Below, piece after piece: positions 51,301-60,989 of a DNA stretch of 64,000 bases. The stretch is from the NCBI GenBank assembly GCA_949361645.1, contig OX442415.1, positions 14,549,235 to 14,613,234 of the forward strand. The letters run 5' to 3'. The number at the start of each line of letters is the position of its first letter. Within the stretch, counting starts at the first letter, position 1. A program made the translations under genes and the position numbers. The notes beneath the pieces are model-generated. The model was not told the DNA's origin. It saw only the letters and a list, made by a program, of their open reading frames with translations, and made no database searches. Origin of the DNA: Spongilla lacustris. Its lineage: Eukaryota; Porifera; Demospongiae; Spongillida; Spongillidae.

Positions 51301-54300
51301 CACAACAAACAGCAGCGGCGGAACTGGGGGAGGGTTTGTGAATTATAGCATACATGGGTTCCTTATATATTCATTCTGCACCAGTGCTTGCCTTTAAAAT
51401 ACAGTTTGTTCAAGGATGTATCAATTGGTAAGCATCATGTATACTGTTTTGTACAGTGTTTGTGGGAATGCAGATTTGCTTGCACATGATCATGTTGCTT
51501 AGGAGAGCCAGTATTATTTAACGCCATCAAGGTTGGTGTGCCCACAATGTGATATTGAGATAATTGTACCAACCAAGCACAGGTTAGTATAAATAATGAT
51601 GGAAGGTGTACAGCAGGCTCAACACATGGACCTGCAGATACACATAACACCATGCAGGGCAGTGTACCACTACATGTTCATGATCAAGCATGCATGCTCA
51701 CATGAGCTACTGTATGAAATATACTGTGTGTGCATGTTTTGCAGGCATACTGCACCACCTATAGCCCTGAGAGATCAAGGGAATGTAATTAGAGGTAAAC
51801 ATGATGTCATCTGGTTTAGACAGCATATGGCTAAGTACACTGACAGTTTTCCTAACGCCCAATGAATGTGCCTTTTTTCTCTCCATATACAGTGCCTGCT
51901 AGGAACTAACACCTCCAAACTGTAGACTTTTACAGGAATTCATTATTTACTTAGGAGTCCCATAATTTGATAACGTGGTCTGAGTCTCGTTGCCTAAGTC
52001 AACAGTCCATATAATGATTATATAATCGTATGTAACTTTTTCCAGTGGTCACGCGTGCTTCCTACTTGTACTTGTATGTACAACACGAATACTCTCGCGC
52101 GCGTTCACACGCACACACACGCACAAGCACAGTTAAGACACAAGTGTGCTATATAACATATATAGCTAAAGTTCGAAGGATTCAGTGAAGGTGTAAAAGC
52201 TGCATACTATACACGTATACACCTGCATGTGAAGTTTCATTGTGAATTCAACAACAAATTAAAGTTGACAGCACATGTAATACAGCTTAGCTAGCGCTTC
52301 GACGAAGCGACGTATACGTAAGCAGCTGATTGTAAGATTTACGGAGGTAATCTGTTCCATCATATCCAGAAATGGCCCATACATAGGCTTTTTAAAAAAT
52401 TCAATTTGTATTTTAACCAACTCTATAATGTACTATAAGTAGGTCTGATTGTACTTCAAAAAATTATTCCATTAACCATTCTTGAACTAAAATCAAGACA
52501 AAACCATATCCGTTTGCGAATCAACGAATATCTTCCCATAGACACGTATGGGATACTTCAATACCAAGCACGCCAGATTTTTCTCAGCATTTGCCAAATG
52601 GGATTGTTAGTACACTACATTTGCTATGATTTTTAGTGGGGTCGCCGTATTTTTCCTATTTAAGGTAGCGCTTCCCTAAGAGTGTCCTCGATGTATGGTT
52701 ATACCATACATCAGTCAATGTATGGTGTTACTTTCTACAGTTCCGAGCCGGCACTGTACCATAATGATGGAGCACTGTATTGTTACATGTACTGCCAATG
52801 TTAATCTTATCAACACAGCCATGTGATGTTTTTCTTGGTGTAAGGAATACAATTTGACCTCAATTAAAGTACACTTTGGAACCAAGACATGACAAGCCTG
52901 TGTTGGTAGCCTACCCCAATCCTCCCTCTGCTAGCCAAATCCTCCCTGCGAGGTGATGCCCCATACACTGTAGGTGGATACATACATGTGCATGCATCAG
53001 TTCAAGCTGTACAGATTACCCATGATACTGTATTTTCCATACAACAGGTACCATTACCACCAGCTTCAGCCTCTGCACTTTATCTATTTACTGACATGGA
53101 CATGTATGACCTCAGTGCCTTGTTCCTCCATTAACCAAACCATACAGTGATCAGTAACAACTTATATGAGAGCACCTCATTAAAATGTGCACTTGTGTGT
53201 GTTCCAGCCTGCACCAAACATCACCAGATGGGGCTGTACCTTTGGGCCTCACACATGATGCCACAACCATGTTTTAAACAAGCACTGAGTATCCATGCCC
53301 ATGGGTAACCCTAAAACATGTTTATGGCATCATGTGAGGCCCAAAGGTGTATAGCTCCATCTTCTTCTGTTTGACACTGGCTCCAACACACAATGCAGGA
53401 CACAGTAGGCATTTTAAAGAGATGATGAGGGGAATCCCCAGCCCAACTAATGCCAGAGGAGTCGTCTGTATCTACTGCTACCAACTTTGCAACACACAGT
53501 GATTAAGAACCAAGCAAAGCTAACTGAATCAAGATTTGGGCTACAGTAAGGAACTTTGAAGTTGGGGATACAGTAGTAGTTTTGGACCATCGTGGTACAG
53601 CAGAAGCTAGATGGGTACAATAAGTGGTGGAGACCTACAGTGGCGTAGTGAGGGTGTTAGGTGCCCGGGGGTATAATGCAATAATGGCACCCCCCGCCCC
53701 CATAGCCCAAGAGCACCCGTTGCTCTTGGCCAAATCTGAATACGGAGGGGGTGGTGGTGGTGCCCTTTCTTTTGACGAAGTACGAATATGGACACAGAGG
53801 GACTCCTCCCCCTCTCCACCCCACAGCCGGCCCAGCCCACATTACATGTACATGCTTGTACCTCCACAGAATAATTTCAACATTGATAACCATGTAATCA
53901 GGCCTCCCAAGGTTGTAACAAGTATCCCTCCTCCCCCACCCCTCTTCTGAATCCCTTTGGATAGTCACATACACAATAAAACTTACTTCAGCTCTTGGAG
54001 GTTAGTCCAATGACAAGCAGCTTTAGACATTGCTATCATTCCTTCATCACCAATGTTATTACCCCGTAGGCTGTGGGAAAGAACAGACACCAACCATAAG
54101 CAGTACACTCCCCTCATATGGGTCAATGTTTTAATAACAATAATTCATATCACATACACATGAGGTGGTTTCGACAAATGAAATCCTAATCTGGGGACCA
54201 GATGACTGACATTCAGCAGTCATGTACAGGCCTGTAGGCTGGGGGGGGGGGGGGGTCAATGGGTTTGGTCGATCCCCGACCACCCCCCCGCTCGCCAAAA

Positions 54301-57300
54301 CTAGTTCCGCTTGCCATCAAAATTATATACATGCATAACAATTGCCCGCAAGCATGAGAAAAACCGCGGGACATCCATTCTAAATGAGGCACCCACTGCC
54401 CGCCCACAACAAACAGCAGCGGCAGAACCGGGGGAGGGTTATGTGAATTATAGCGTACATGGGTCCCTCAAAATGAAATGAATATGGGTAAAAGTTCCGC
54501 AAGCCATCAGAATTGCGGAACTTTTACCATGCATAGTCATTTGAGTTGCAATGCATACGACAAATTGCCCAGAAGTTGCCCCGTGTATGCCAGCCTCTAG
54601 ACTCGCAAGCCAGACCTACATGTACATGTACTTCATTATTGGACAGGAACACAAACTGGGCTATCTATATATTTAGCATGTTTCTACGGAATTATGAGGC
54701 TAAAAATTGCAAAAGTCCACCCCAGACCCCCAAGGGGGTTGATGGGGGAGCTTACAGCGCTCCCTCCTGCTCCCACCCCCACTCTTAATCAGTTCCACCT
54801 TATTGTTTTCCCGAACCCCCCCCCCGCCCCCCCCCCCCCCTGTCTCCCAACCAGCCTACGGGCCTGATGTAAATGTACTTTTTCTGCATGTCTGATAACT
54901 TGTTATTATGCATACTAACACTACAGTGAAATCTGCATTAGTGGTCACCTGAGTTGGCTGGTTAGTTTTTGTTGATATTGTATGTATATGATACTCATTA
55001 GGCACAAAACCAGCTTCTGCAAACAAAAATCACATGACTGTTAAAAAGATTGACGAGTATGGTTTCATAGCTGATGAATATCATATCAAGTTTTAGCCAT
55101 ACATTGTATGTAATGTACATTGACTATAGTCAATCTCGAGCGAATATGATTCCGATTACAGCACAGTAAACTTCCCTTTCGCAGGCAACGCTTCATTTCA
55201 AGACTAGACCAATCAAAGCACACGTCATACATGGTATTTCTAAACCTGATTACATAGACTAGGGTCAGGGTATTGTAATATAATTGTGCCTTCCACATTT
55301 ATACATGTGTTTGATGGTTGCACACAGTCTTTACATTTTGATTGTTTGAAGCTCTCAACATGATGAGTTCACCATGCCCATGCCACCCCACTCATGGCAA
55401 GTATGCAAGGTAATTTTAAACACTCTCATTACGTGTATGAGTCACACAACACACACACAACACATGCACACAACTAACACACAACGCGAACACACAACAC
55501 ACACACAAGCGAACACACACAAAACGTGCACACAACATACACACAACACACACAAGCAAACACACAACACACACACACAAGTGAACACACACAACACACA
55601 CAAGCGAACACACACAACACACACAAGCGAACACATACAACATGTGCATACAACATACACACAACACACACACAAGCGAACACACACAACACGTGCACAC
55701 AACACACACACGTGAACACACACAACATGTGCACACAACACACACACACACAAGCGAACACGCACAAACAAATACATTGCCCTTCAGAAGGAAGCAACTT
55801 CAAACCAGCACGGATCAAGTGCCTATCAGCCATTCCACCTTGTTTCAACAGTTAACAGGTTCATAATGTCACATGCATCACTACATATACATGTGTATTC
55901 ATTCTGCACGAGTGCTTGGCTTTAAAAGACAGTTTGTTCAAGGATGTATCAACTCATACTTTCACACATATGATCCCAACGTTTTGCGACTGTAAGTGCG
56001 GTGTGTACGACTGCCCGTACTTCAGTCTCATAGCGGCCGCGCATGCTGTAAACATTATAAAAAGGTGCTCATTCATTAGAATATCGTGGTTCGAGTCTTG
56101 ATTTCTAGTGAATGAGCACCTTTGCATGCCTGTGAATTTACAGCAGCAGAAACTACAGTCATACTCTGCCTACAGTCGTGGAGCTTTGGGATCATATGTG
56201 TGAAAGTATGAGGCAAGTGAATAAATATGTGGTCCGGCCGTCTCTGTATGGCGTCTTCAACATGACCACAGTTCAAGCTTCGTGCGCTAGCCACTGGGAT
56301 CCAGCCACAGCGCACGTGAACTGTTGTCATGCTGATTATATTTAGTTCAAGTGAAGATTTAAACGTACACGACAACGTTAGATATCGGGGCTTTGCCTAC
56401 ACGCGGTGGGATGAGACACTATATTGCACACACTGGGTATTGGTGGCTAGCTGTTTTTCTTACCTTGGTTAGTACCATCCTACACTGCAATTCATTGCAA
56501 AGATGAGCATTTGAAATCAATTCTCCGTGCATTTGAAGACACTACCAATGCAAAGGTTTGGTGCTATCCACGTACACCTATTTCATAGCATCCTCCAACA
56601 GTGCTTTGCAGTTTGCTCATTTACCACCTGACATGACAGTACTTTAGCAAATTGGTAGAGATGGTTGGTTTCTGCATATGCTGAGTGCTTGTAAAGAGAC
56701 AACTATCAAATGCTAATATTTAACTTATTGTATTACAGGTGTACAGTGTGGCACAGTGAAATCAAAAGGCTGAACTAAACTAACTGGCTCAAGTAATACA
56801 AATTTAAGTGAAGAGGTAACCATGTTGTACAGAGTAGGCACGTGCATGTTTATAACCAAAACCCGAAGCTAAACTGGCAGGGTTCTCCACACCGCAAAGG
56901 GGGTAAGGGCATGTTAACAGCCAGATGTCCATCGTGCATACAATATACATGTACTGTACTGTTTTAGATTAGTTGATGTACATGGTCAGATGCATATGCA
57001 CAAGTGTGTATGGTTCCTACACATACAAAGAAGCAGCACAACATGTAGCTTAGATCCCCGTGGCAGCCAGCCTGACCTGATCGTACTCCACAGACATTTG
57101 TCCGCAATGTCCATCTGCCTCAATGAGCCAGTGACCAGAACGCAATTGATCTGTGTTCTCCGTATGAATGGTTGGCAAAGCTGTCCTAAATAGAAAGCAT
57201 TTTCAGGTATCCCATTTTTGACATGTAATGCTGCAGCTACAATTTGTATGGTACCATACACACTTGTCATACCAAATGACCATTTCCATCGACATGCTGC

Positions 57301-60300
57301 ATAATGCACGAGCATGTGAGCATAAAGAAAATCATCACTCCACACACTGTACTTTTTTTTTCTTGTGTCGTGCATGCTTTTCATCCTCACATAGCAGAAA
57401 ATGGTGTGCTCATGTTATTGTGGTATGGTGGGATTAGGAAAACTGTACTCAACCTATCCCTTAATGCTCCAAATTTAGATGATTGGCTATGTAGCGAAAC
57501 TGATATTCCAGGTACGTCCTTATCAATGCATACCTACACCGGTCCTCTCAACCTGAGGTGTTACATGATCAGATGCTCAACTAAGGTGCATAACCAAGAG
57601 AACAAGGGTGCATGTGTATCATCAAGAAAGTGAACACGTGAGGTAAAATAGAAGGAACAGTGTACTATATGGTGAAAGTTTCCTTCTTTGGGTTGGGTAC
57701 TCAGGTTGTGTCCATCCTGCCTCCACCAAGGTAACAAAGCTAGGTTGGAGCTCTTATTCTGGCTAGGAAGTGATCGTGCAGGTATTGCATACACGTAGCG
57801 TCCGATCTTACATGTAATGAAGGTACTAGTAAGAAGTACAGGTAGGCGGGGTGCAGAGAAGGAAATGAAATATTAGAAAAGGGCGGATTACGAAGCGCTG
57901 TGTATACAGCAAAGGCGCGTATAAACAGTGAATTCCATCAAGAGAGGGGAGAAGTCAACCACAGGTGGGTTTGCTGAGTACACCAACAGTTTCTTCTGTA
58001 CCAGGTGAATATAATTATTTTTCCGCTGGAGCGAAGGTGATAGCGGGTACTGTACATGTAAGCGATCAAAAGACGTGAATGGGATGGATCTCAGATTCTT
58101 TTCCTCAGAAAACAGGTTATTACCGTAGCTATAGAGCTAAGCAAACTAAAAGTACTACTACTACATGTATAGTAAAACATACGTGAGTCGTTTATAGACC
58201 GACATGTACATGTAGCTGGTGCATGGCCACATCGTCAGTGTCACAGCGTAGCCATGACATCGTCTGATATTCTCGCTCATACTGCGTTTGCCACTTCCTG
58301 AAGGTGGTGAGGCTAACTTTGCGTTGTTTTGGCGCTGTATCAGCAGAATCCTTGCCTGATGCACGTTTCATTGCCTTCGCGCACGAAAAAGTAGGTGTGG
58401 TTACTTAGTTTGCGCACGCGATATATATAAACTACTGTACCACCCTAAGTAAGGTACCTGACACCACTGTGGTGTGCATCAAATAGGAACATGTTAATCT
58501 CTATGTGAAGTACAATGTAAGAATTCTGCAATCATTTGGCCCCAATTAAAGCACATTGATAACCATGTAATCAGGCCTCCCAAGGTTATACCAAGTATCC
58601 CTCCTCCCCCTCCCCTCTACTGGACCCCTTTGGATAACCACATACACAATAAAACTTACTAAAGCTTTTGCTAACCAATGACACCTATATCTATCTACCT
58701 ACCCACCTACCTACACATACTCCACCTACTGTACCTACTCATACCCACCTACCACATTGTGGCCAATATGTAAGGACTTCAGGGAAAGCCCAGGTAAGCT
58801 GCTAAACCCACGTTCAGACCAGGTTGACTGTGCAGAAGGGCGGGGGCTTGGCTACGTGCAAGGCAGCAGGTCAGGCCTACATACATATTAGTCTAGGTTG
58901 GCGTACGGAGGAGCTAGTGCTGAGAGGATATTACATACCGTAAAAGCTCGAATACAAACCGCAGTTAGTAATAGAGACATAATCGGTATCGGCGCGTTAA
59001 TTTTGACTGTGTAATAAAACGTGTTTTATCTTTTTATATCTTATCTTCATAACACAACATGCAAATGAAGAATCCTTTGTAACATGAGTTACTCTATCAT
59101 CTACGAACGTGAACATATTTTATTAAAATGTATAACTTGCGTTCTTCGTGCTGTCATTCATGGCATCGAGTTCTCAACCCGCTCATTTCTTGTTCAGCCA
59201 ACGATTACTGAAAAGTGAGCGCGTTGAGAGATACACAACATATTTCGATGCCACGCACGAGTGATGGATTTTTTGTACAAACTTTCGTGTGAAATAACTT
59301 TGTTCTTGGAGCACCGTTTTTCGCGCCCATTTGCCCAAATACTTTACTTTTGGATACTTATATTATAGGCTAAATACCGATTTAGACAGCGTTGCTTATG
59401 TGCCGATGTATCGTGGAATGCACCCTTTAAGAGCGCCTATAGGCTACACTACGATAGTTGGTTGGTATGGGATGACAGGTCAGTGACACCCGCAGCCGGG
59501 GAATCCTCGTGCACCTCCTAAAGTACTCATGGTACAATGGGTCGTAGCATCTTGGAAGAGCATCTCAGCAGAAGAGATTCTTAGATCTTTTGCCGCTTGT
59601 GGCATTGCCGCTTCAAACCCAGACGCTATTCATTGCCCGAGAGACTCTGGGGTGGCAAGTGGTGCATATACTGTAATCCACCAACTACACCATACTGATG
59701 CCGGAGGAAGACCAGCATGATGTACATGTAGACTCAGACAGTGCATATGATGATTTGACATTGATATTGATTAAATTACGTTTTGGGGGGAGTCCAATCT
59801 CATTCATTTAGTTTACACAGCTAATTGTAGAGTGCATGTACCTTGTACACAGGACTATATTTTTATACTAAGAGCAGAAAAACAACCTCACACAAATCTC
59901 AGACTGCTATATGCGCGATGCATGCGGACCAACACCGTGATTTTACAGATGGTTAGTGAAAAAGGTTATTTAATGTTAATTACAGCATCCTCCGTTTCGC
60001 ACCCAAACAGGCGCAAAAAACGGTGCTCCAAGAACACAGTTATTTCACAAGAAAGCTTTGTACAAAAAATCCATCACTCATGCGTGGCATCGAAATATGT
60101 TGTGTATCTCTTGACGCGCTCACTTTTCAGTAATCGTCGGCCGAACAAGAAATGAGCGGGTTGAGAACTTGATGCCATGAATGACAGCACGAAGAACGCA
60201 GAAAGAAAGGTATACATTTTAATAAAATATGTTCACATTCGTAGATGATAGAGTAACTCATGTTACAAAGGATTCTTCATTTGCATGTTGCGTTACGAAG

Positions 60301-60799
60301 ATAAAACACGTTTTATTACACAGTCAAAATTAACGCGCGGGTACCGATTATGTCACTATTACTAACCGCAGTTTGTATTCGAGCTTTAACGGTACCTACA
60401 TTATTTAGCAAAAATATACCTGCCTGAAATTCTGTGCTACATGTAGGCATAATATATTAATTAATTAATTAATGCTATCCATAATTCATTTTTTTCCTTA
60501 CTCAATTATTGTCTACAAATCCTACATTGGCATCAATTTTATTTTTATATCTTGTCAATATGTGGGCATATTTCATCAGGGGATTTGACACAAGCACTGC
60601 AGACAGTTCAATTGTTCAATGGCAAAGCTTTTAACCCCTGACCAACTCTGTACCCATGACAGGTGGCCTGTATACAACCAGGCAATGATGAAAGGACTGT
60701 GGTACTTACTTCAGTGCCTGTAGATGTGGGATCTCCTTAATAATGTCCCCTAGCAATGACCAGTCACTGCATCCTCTCCTATAGAAGCAGGTTGCCAAA
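31238..60799 (-). CDS. LRR-repeat gene of NLR/ribonuclease-inhibitor type, 5' end not identified
   Basis: Minus-strand exons: 60710-60799, 53987-54070, 49998-50081, 45892-45975, 40045-40120 plus 42109-42116 (split), 32589-32669, 32312-32341, 31238-31502. The six LRR exons each encode one repeat of 27-30 residues such as LRGNNIGDEGMIAMSKAACH followed by WTNLQELK. This matches the consensus of cytosolic NLR and RNH1-type LRRs. Every one starts with one base and ends with two of a codon, so any combination splices in frame. The C-terminus is a 30-nt exon plus an acidic exon. N-terminal NACHT or effector domains are not seen. Large introns are filled with duplicated units and transposons. Expanded NLR-type LRR gene families are known in sponges and cnidarians. 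A single gene across this span is an inference; some exons may be dead copies. Confidence 0.6.
32312..32341 (-). CDS. LRR gene 30-nt exon
   Basis: LSNDDDVSLW between TTTCCTTACAG and GTAAGTC. Its phase joins KKLI on one side and the acidic C-terminal exon on the other. Confidence 0.6.
32589..32669 (-). CDS. LRR exon (81 nt)
   Basis: LQDTNIGDNSINCLLQIINH followed by CPLKKL: an LRR with the IGD core, acceptor CTATCCATCCAG and donor GTAAGTTG. Confidence 0.75.
32945..33110. repeat. 24-bp minisatellite, about 6 copies
   Basis: The unit GGAGGTGCCCCTTGATGGAG plus GAGG-like bases is repeated between 32960 and 33100, in an intron or intergenic space of the LRR gene. Confidence 0.85.
33300..33840. repeat. 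Poly-G-containing dispersed repeat and partial copy of the 700-bp repeat
   Basis: A G run of about 29 at 33306-33333 is followed by repeated GGACAGCACC and TCGGCCGAAAG motifs, similar to 51075-51180 and 54240-54310. From about 33630 to 33820 the sequence matches part of the element at 21107-21790. Confidence 0.6.
34010..34115. repeat. Dispersed repeat block also at 42650, 48780 and 58450
   Basis: A block with ACCTCTGTGGTG and CCCCAATTAAAGCACATGTT-like text, copied at four places in the window on the same strand. The rest of 33850-34820 shows nothing I can name. Confidence 0.6.
34830..36190 (+). mobile_element. Ty3/gypsy-type retrotransposon pol remnant (RNase H and integrase), heavily degraded
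   Basis: The plus strand shows, with frame changes, an RNase H segment (YAKIEALALIHHYMYG, then FTLIREHQP). It is followed by a NADTLSRLP-like motif at about 35075-35095, an integrase zinc-binding-region-like segment (VVIPTKLLKQVLEKLNKGH) near 35305-35370, a decayed integrase core, and a basic terminal segment near 36120-36180. Many stops and frameshifts exclude activity. Order and spacing fit pol of LTR retrotransposons of the Ty3/gypsy group. No LTRs were identified. Confidence 0.75.
36355..36717. repeat. Duplicated segment, empty-site copy of 37850-39930
   Basis: ATGACTTGTGCCCTACACAA to GCAAAACCTTCCTACACCTG is present here without interruption, and at 37870-37974 plus 39697-39750 interrupted by a palindromic element. 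This gives the pre-insertion state of that element. Confidence 0.85.
36718..37000 (-). pseudogene. Fragment of a transposon-associated protein with YYSDG...AEWHFFATSHGK motif
   Basis: The minus strand reads LLDNIKVTHPSLTKVHYYSD, continuing to an INLCHH motif and AEWHFFATSHGKTACDG, then breaks into an unrelated repeat at 36718. A pattern FSDG...QYKN...NFINLCHH...EWHFFATSHGK...DG is widespread in uncharacterised multi-copy proteins of cnidarians, fish and other animals and is probably transposon-derived. The piece is truncated on both sides, without an evident start or splice site. Confidence 0.55.
37975..39696. mobile_element. 1722-bp near-perfect palindromic (foldback) element, AGCT target duplication
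   Basis: GAGACAATCCATAGTAGAGC at the left end is matched by its exact reverse complement at the right end, and the arms (about 843 and 878 bp) pair to the centre at 38818 (GGGGGTCA T TGACCCCC). The arms differ mainly in the length of an A or T run (12 versus about 24) and scattered substitutions. AGCT flanks both sides (37971-37974, 39697-39700), and the uninterrupted paralogue is at 36470-36473. No coding potential. Confidence 0.9.
40121..42104. mobile_element. 1984-bp non-autonomous element with TTAA target duplication
   Basis: The ends CAGATTAGTGCCC and GGGCACTAATCTG are exact 13-bp inverted repeats, flanked by TTAA at 40117-40120 and 42105-42108. TTAA targeting is typical of piggyBac and Kolobok transposons. 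No transposase is visible. Roughly 820 bp of the interior is a 31-bp minisatellite. Confidence 0.9.
40712..41530. repeat. 31-bp minisatellite inside the TTAA element, about 26 copies
   Basis: The unit GTGTGTGCATGTGTGTAGTG plus TCATGGTACAA, with GTGATGG variants clustered at the left end and occasional deletions (for example ACAAGATGTGTG). Confidence 0.95.
43020..44065. repeat. CA-rich minisatellite interrupted by copy 2 of the 700-bp repeat
   Basis: AAGTGAACACACACAACACA-type units at 43020-43150 and 43880-44060 flank the element at 43151-43868. Paralogous tracts without the element are at 46915-47340 and 55440-55770, and a short one at 37555-37590. Confidence 0.85.
43151..43868 (+). mobile_element. 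About 700-bp dispersed repeat, copy 2
   Basis: Opposite orientation to 21107-21790. It starts GGTACCGTTTAGGGGGCTAA and ends near GGGGAAGGTACTAGGC. Paralogous intron units lack it at this position, supporting insertion after the unit duplicated. Confidence 0.75.
45085..45260. repeat. Conserved hairpin, arms of about 80 nt (copy 1)
   Basis: TTTGGGCCTCACACATGA and, inverted, TCATGTGAGGCCCAAA are the best-paired part. Arms extend to CCAGCCTG...CAAACA on the left and TGTTTGACACTGG on the right, with a loop around CACTGAGTATCCATGCCC. Confidence 0.8.
45330..45500 (+). mobile_element. Ty3/gypsy integrase C-terminal fragment (also at 49450, 50700 and 53450)
   Basis: On the plus strand the segment RNFEVGDTVVVWDHRG at about 45435-45480 matches the small barrel after the integrase core in Ty3/gypsy elements, preceded in another frame by PAQLMPERDLRSRL-like text. 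Paralogous copies lie at about 49450-49610, 50700-50850 and 53450-53610 in the duplicated units. All are broken by stops or shifts. Confidence 0.65.
45892..45975 (-). CDS. LRR exon (84 nt)
   Basis: LSRNKIGDEGMIAMSKAACH then WTNLQKLK. The acceptor is TTCTTTCCCACAG and the donor GTAAGT. Confidence 0.8.
49201..49380. repeat. Conserved hairpin, copy 2
   Basis: Same arms and loop as 45085-45260. The loop includes ATGCCCATGGGTACCC. Confidence 0.8.
49998..50081 (-). CDS. LRR exon (84 nt)
   Basis: LSLNNIGGEGMIAMSNAACH then WTYLQELK. It differs from its neighbours at the otherwise fixed IGD position (GGE instead of GDE). Splice sites are intact. Confidence 0.8.
51890..52756. mobile_element. 867-bp TA-flanked transposon without coding capacity
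   Basis: The ends CAGTGCCTGCTAGGAACT and AGTTCCGAGCCGGCACTG are inverted repeats (16 of 18), with TA on both sides (51888-51889, 52757-52758). The paralogous unit near 44750 (TTCTCGATATAATGATGGAG) lacks it, giving an approximate empty site. A secondary inverted repeat (ACCATACATCAGTCAATGTATGGT) sits near the right end. Confidence 0.85.
53205..53385. repeat. Conserved hairpin, copy 3
   Basis: Same structure as the copies at 45 and 49 kb. A right-arm-only copy lies at 50510-50632. Confidence 0.8.
53987..54070 (-). CDS. LRR exon (84 nt)
   Basis: LRGNNIGDEGMIAMSKAACH then WTNLQELK, the copy closest to the NLR-type consensus. Splice sites are intact. Confidence 0.85.
55954..56211. mobile_element. 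Short palindromic MITE-like element
   Basis: TCATACTTTCACACATATGA at the left is mirrored at 56192-56211. An inner hairpin pairs AAAGGTGCTCATTCA with TGAATGAGCACCTTT. It interrupts or truncates the duplicated unit, which does not continue on the right side. Confidence 0.75.
56212..58060. other. Intergenic or intronic, no confident gene
   Basis: Open frames of 60-134 codons occur on both strands (for example minus 56986-57390, plus 57304-57633) but without recognisable domains. The only splice-like border noted is an AGG|GTACGTCC near 57511. Confidence 0.35.
58061..58229. repeat. Left arm of a 160-170 bp inverted repeat (partner 62756-62912)
   Basis: AGCGATCAAAAGACGTGAAT to GCTGGTGCATGGCCA is present in reverse complement at 62756-62912 with small indels. 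The two arms enclose about 4.5 kb that includes a pogo-type element and an LRR exon. Confidence 0.85.
58192..58371 (-). CDS. Short open frame resembling the start of hAT-related/TTF-type zinc-finger proteins
   Basis: ATG at 58369-58371 opens 59 codons: MKRASGKDSADTAPKQRKVS, then LTTFRKWQTQYEREYQTMSW and LRCDTDD. The KVSLTTFxKWQxxxxREYQTMSWLRCD pattern recalls the N-terminal region of animal hAT-derived proteins (ZNF862/KIAA1586-like). From DD onward the frame runs into the inverted repeat; a GTGG at that border could be a donor. A TATATATA stretch lies about 50 bases upstream of the ATG. Probably a first exon or a fragment. Confidence 0.4.
   Translation of the reverse strand: MKRASGKDSADTAPKQRKVSLTTFRKWQTQYEREYQTMSWLRCDTDDVAMHQLHVHVGL
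58420..58432 (-). promoter_or_regulatory. Possible TATA box upstream of the 58371 start
   Basis: TTTATATATATCG on the minus strand, about 50 bases before the ATG. Weak evidence on its own. Confidence 0.25.
58650..58685 (-). pseudogene. Remnant of an LRR exon 3' end
   Basis: AATAAAACTTACTAAAGCTT followed by TTGCTAACCAATGACA aligns with the donor end of the 84-nt LRR exons but lacks the rest. CTAC-rich sequence follows to 58760. Confidence 0.5.
58938..60392. mobile_element. pogo/Tigger-type element remnant with 400-bp inverted arms, TA-flanked
   Basis: CCGTAAAAGCTCGAATACAA at the left and its inverted copy TTGTATTCGAGCTTTAACGG at the right are flanked by TA (58936-58937, 60393-60394). Arms of about 400 bp (to about 59335, and from about 59995) are 90 percent or more alike. 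The unique centre carries, on the plus strand at about 59490-59720, a transposase C-terminal piece: PPKVLMVQWVVASWKSISAE followed by EILRSFAACGI, typical of pogo/Tigger DDE transposases. The catalytic part is absent. Confidence 0.75.
60710..60799 (-). CDS. Divergent LRR exon (90 nt)
   Basis: LATCFYRRGCSDWSLLGDII followed by KEIPHLQALK, bounded by CCTGCACACAG and GTAAGTACC. It is two codons longer than the tandem LRR exons and lacks the IGDEGM core, as expected for an N-terminal LRR of the array. The phase is identical to the others. Confidence 0.65.
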
Positions 60800-60989
60800 C
60801 TGTGTGCAGGATAAGAGGTCAGTTTAGTACTAAGATAAACTAGATCAAGGGGTGTGCCCAGCCACACCCCTCAAGTACCATGTTGTATACACTCTTCATA
60901 GTACAATAATGAACCTGCACACTGGTATATACATTAACCAGCATTGGCACAATCTGTAACTATTGAATAGTTACATTGTATGTGGTGCA

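Larger units (their letters stand above)
42600..56000. repeat. Amplified LRR intron-exon units of 4-6 kb
   Basis: Blocks recur in the same order: CA-rich tract; CCCTTCAGAAGGAAG...TTTCAACAGTTAACAGG; TTGGTGTGCCCACAATGTGA; a conserved 68-codon open stretch starting ATGATGGAAGGTGTACAGCA; CTAGCCAAATCCTCCCTGTG; a hairpin; a gypsy integrase fragment; a G run; then an 84-nt LRR exon. Copies start near 43.9, 47.3, 51.4 and 55.8 kb, and partially near 37.6 kb. Most of the sequence between LRR exons in this span is explained by these blocks. Confidence 0.8.

Noticed and set aside
56040..56120. tRNA-like B box (GGTTCGAGTC) suggesting a tRNA or SINE
   Set aside because: Flanking bases do not form a T-stem or acceptor stem and no A box is at the right distance. 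The segment is the loop of a palindromic MITE.
56986..57390. A 134-codon minus-strand open frame
   Set aside because: No recognisable domain or splice borders. Overlapping plus-strand frames are equally plausible.
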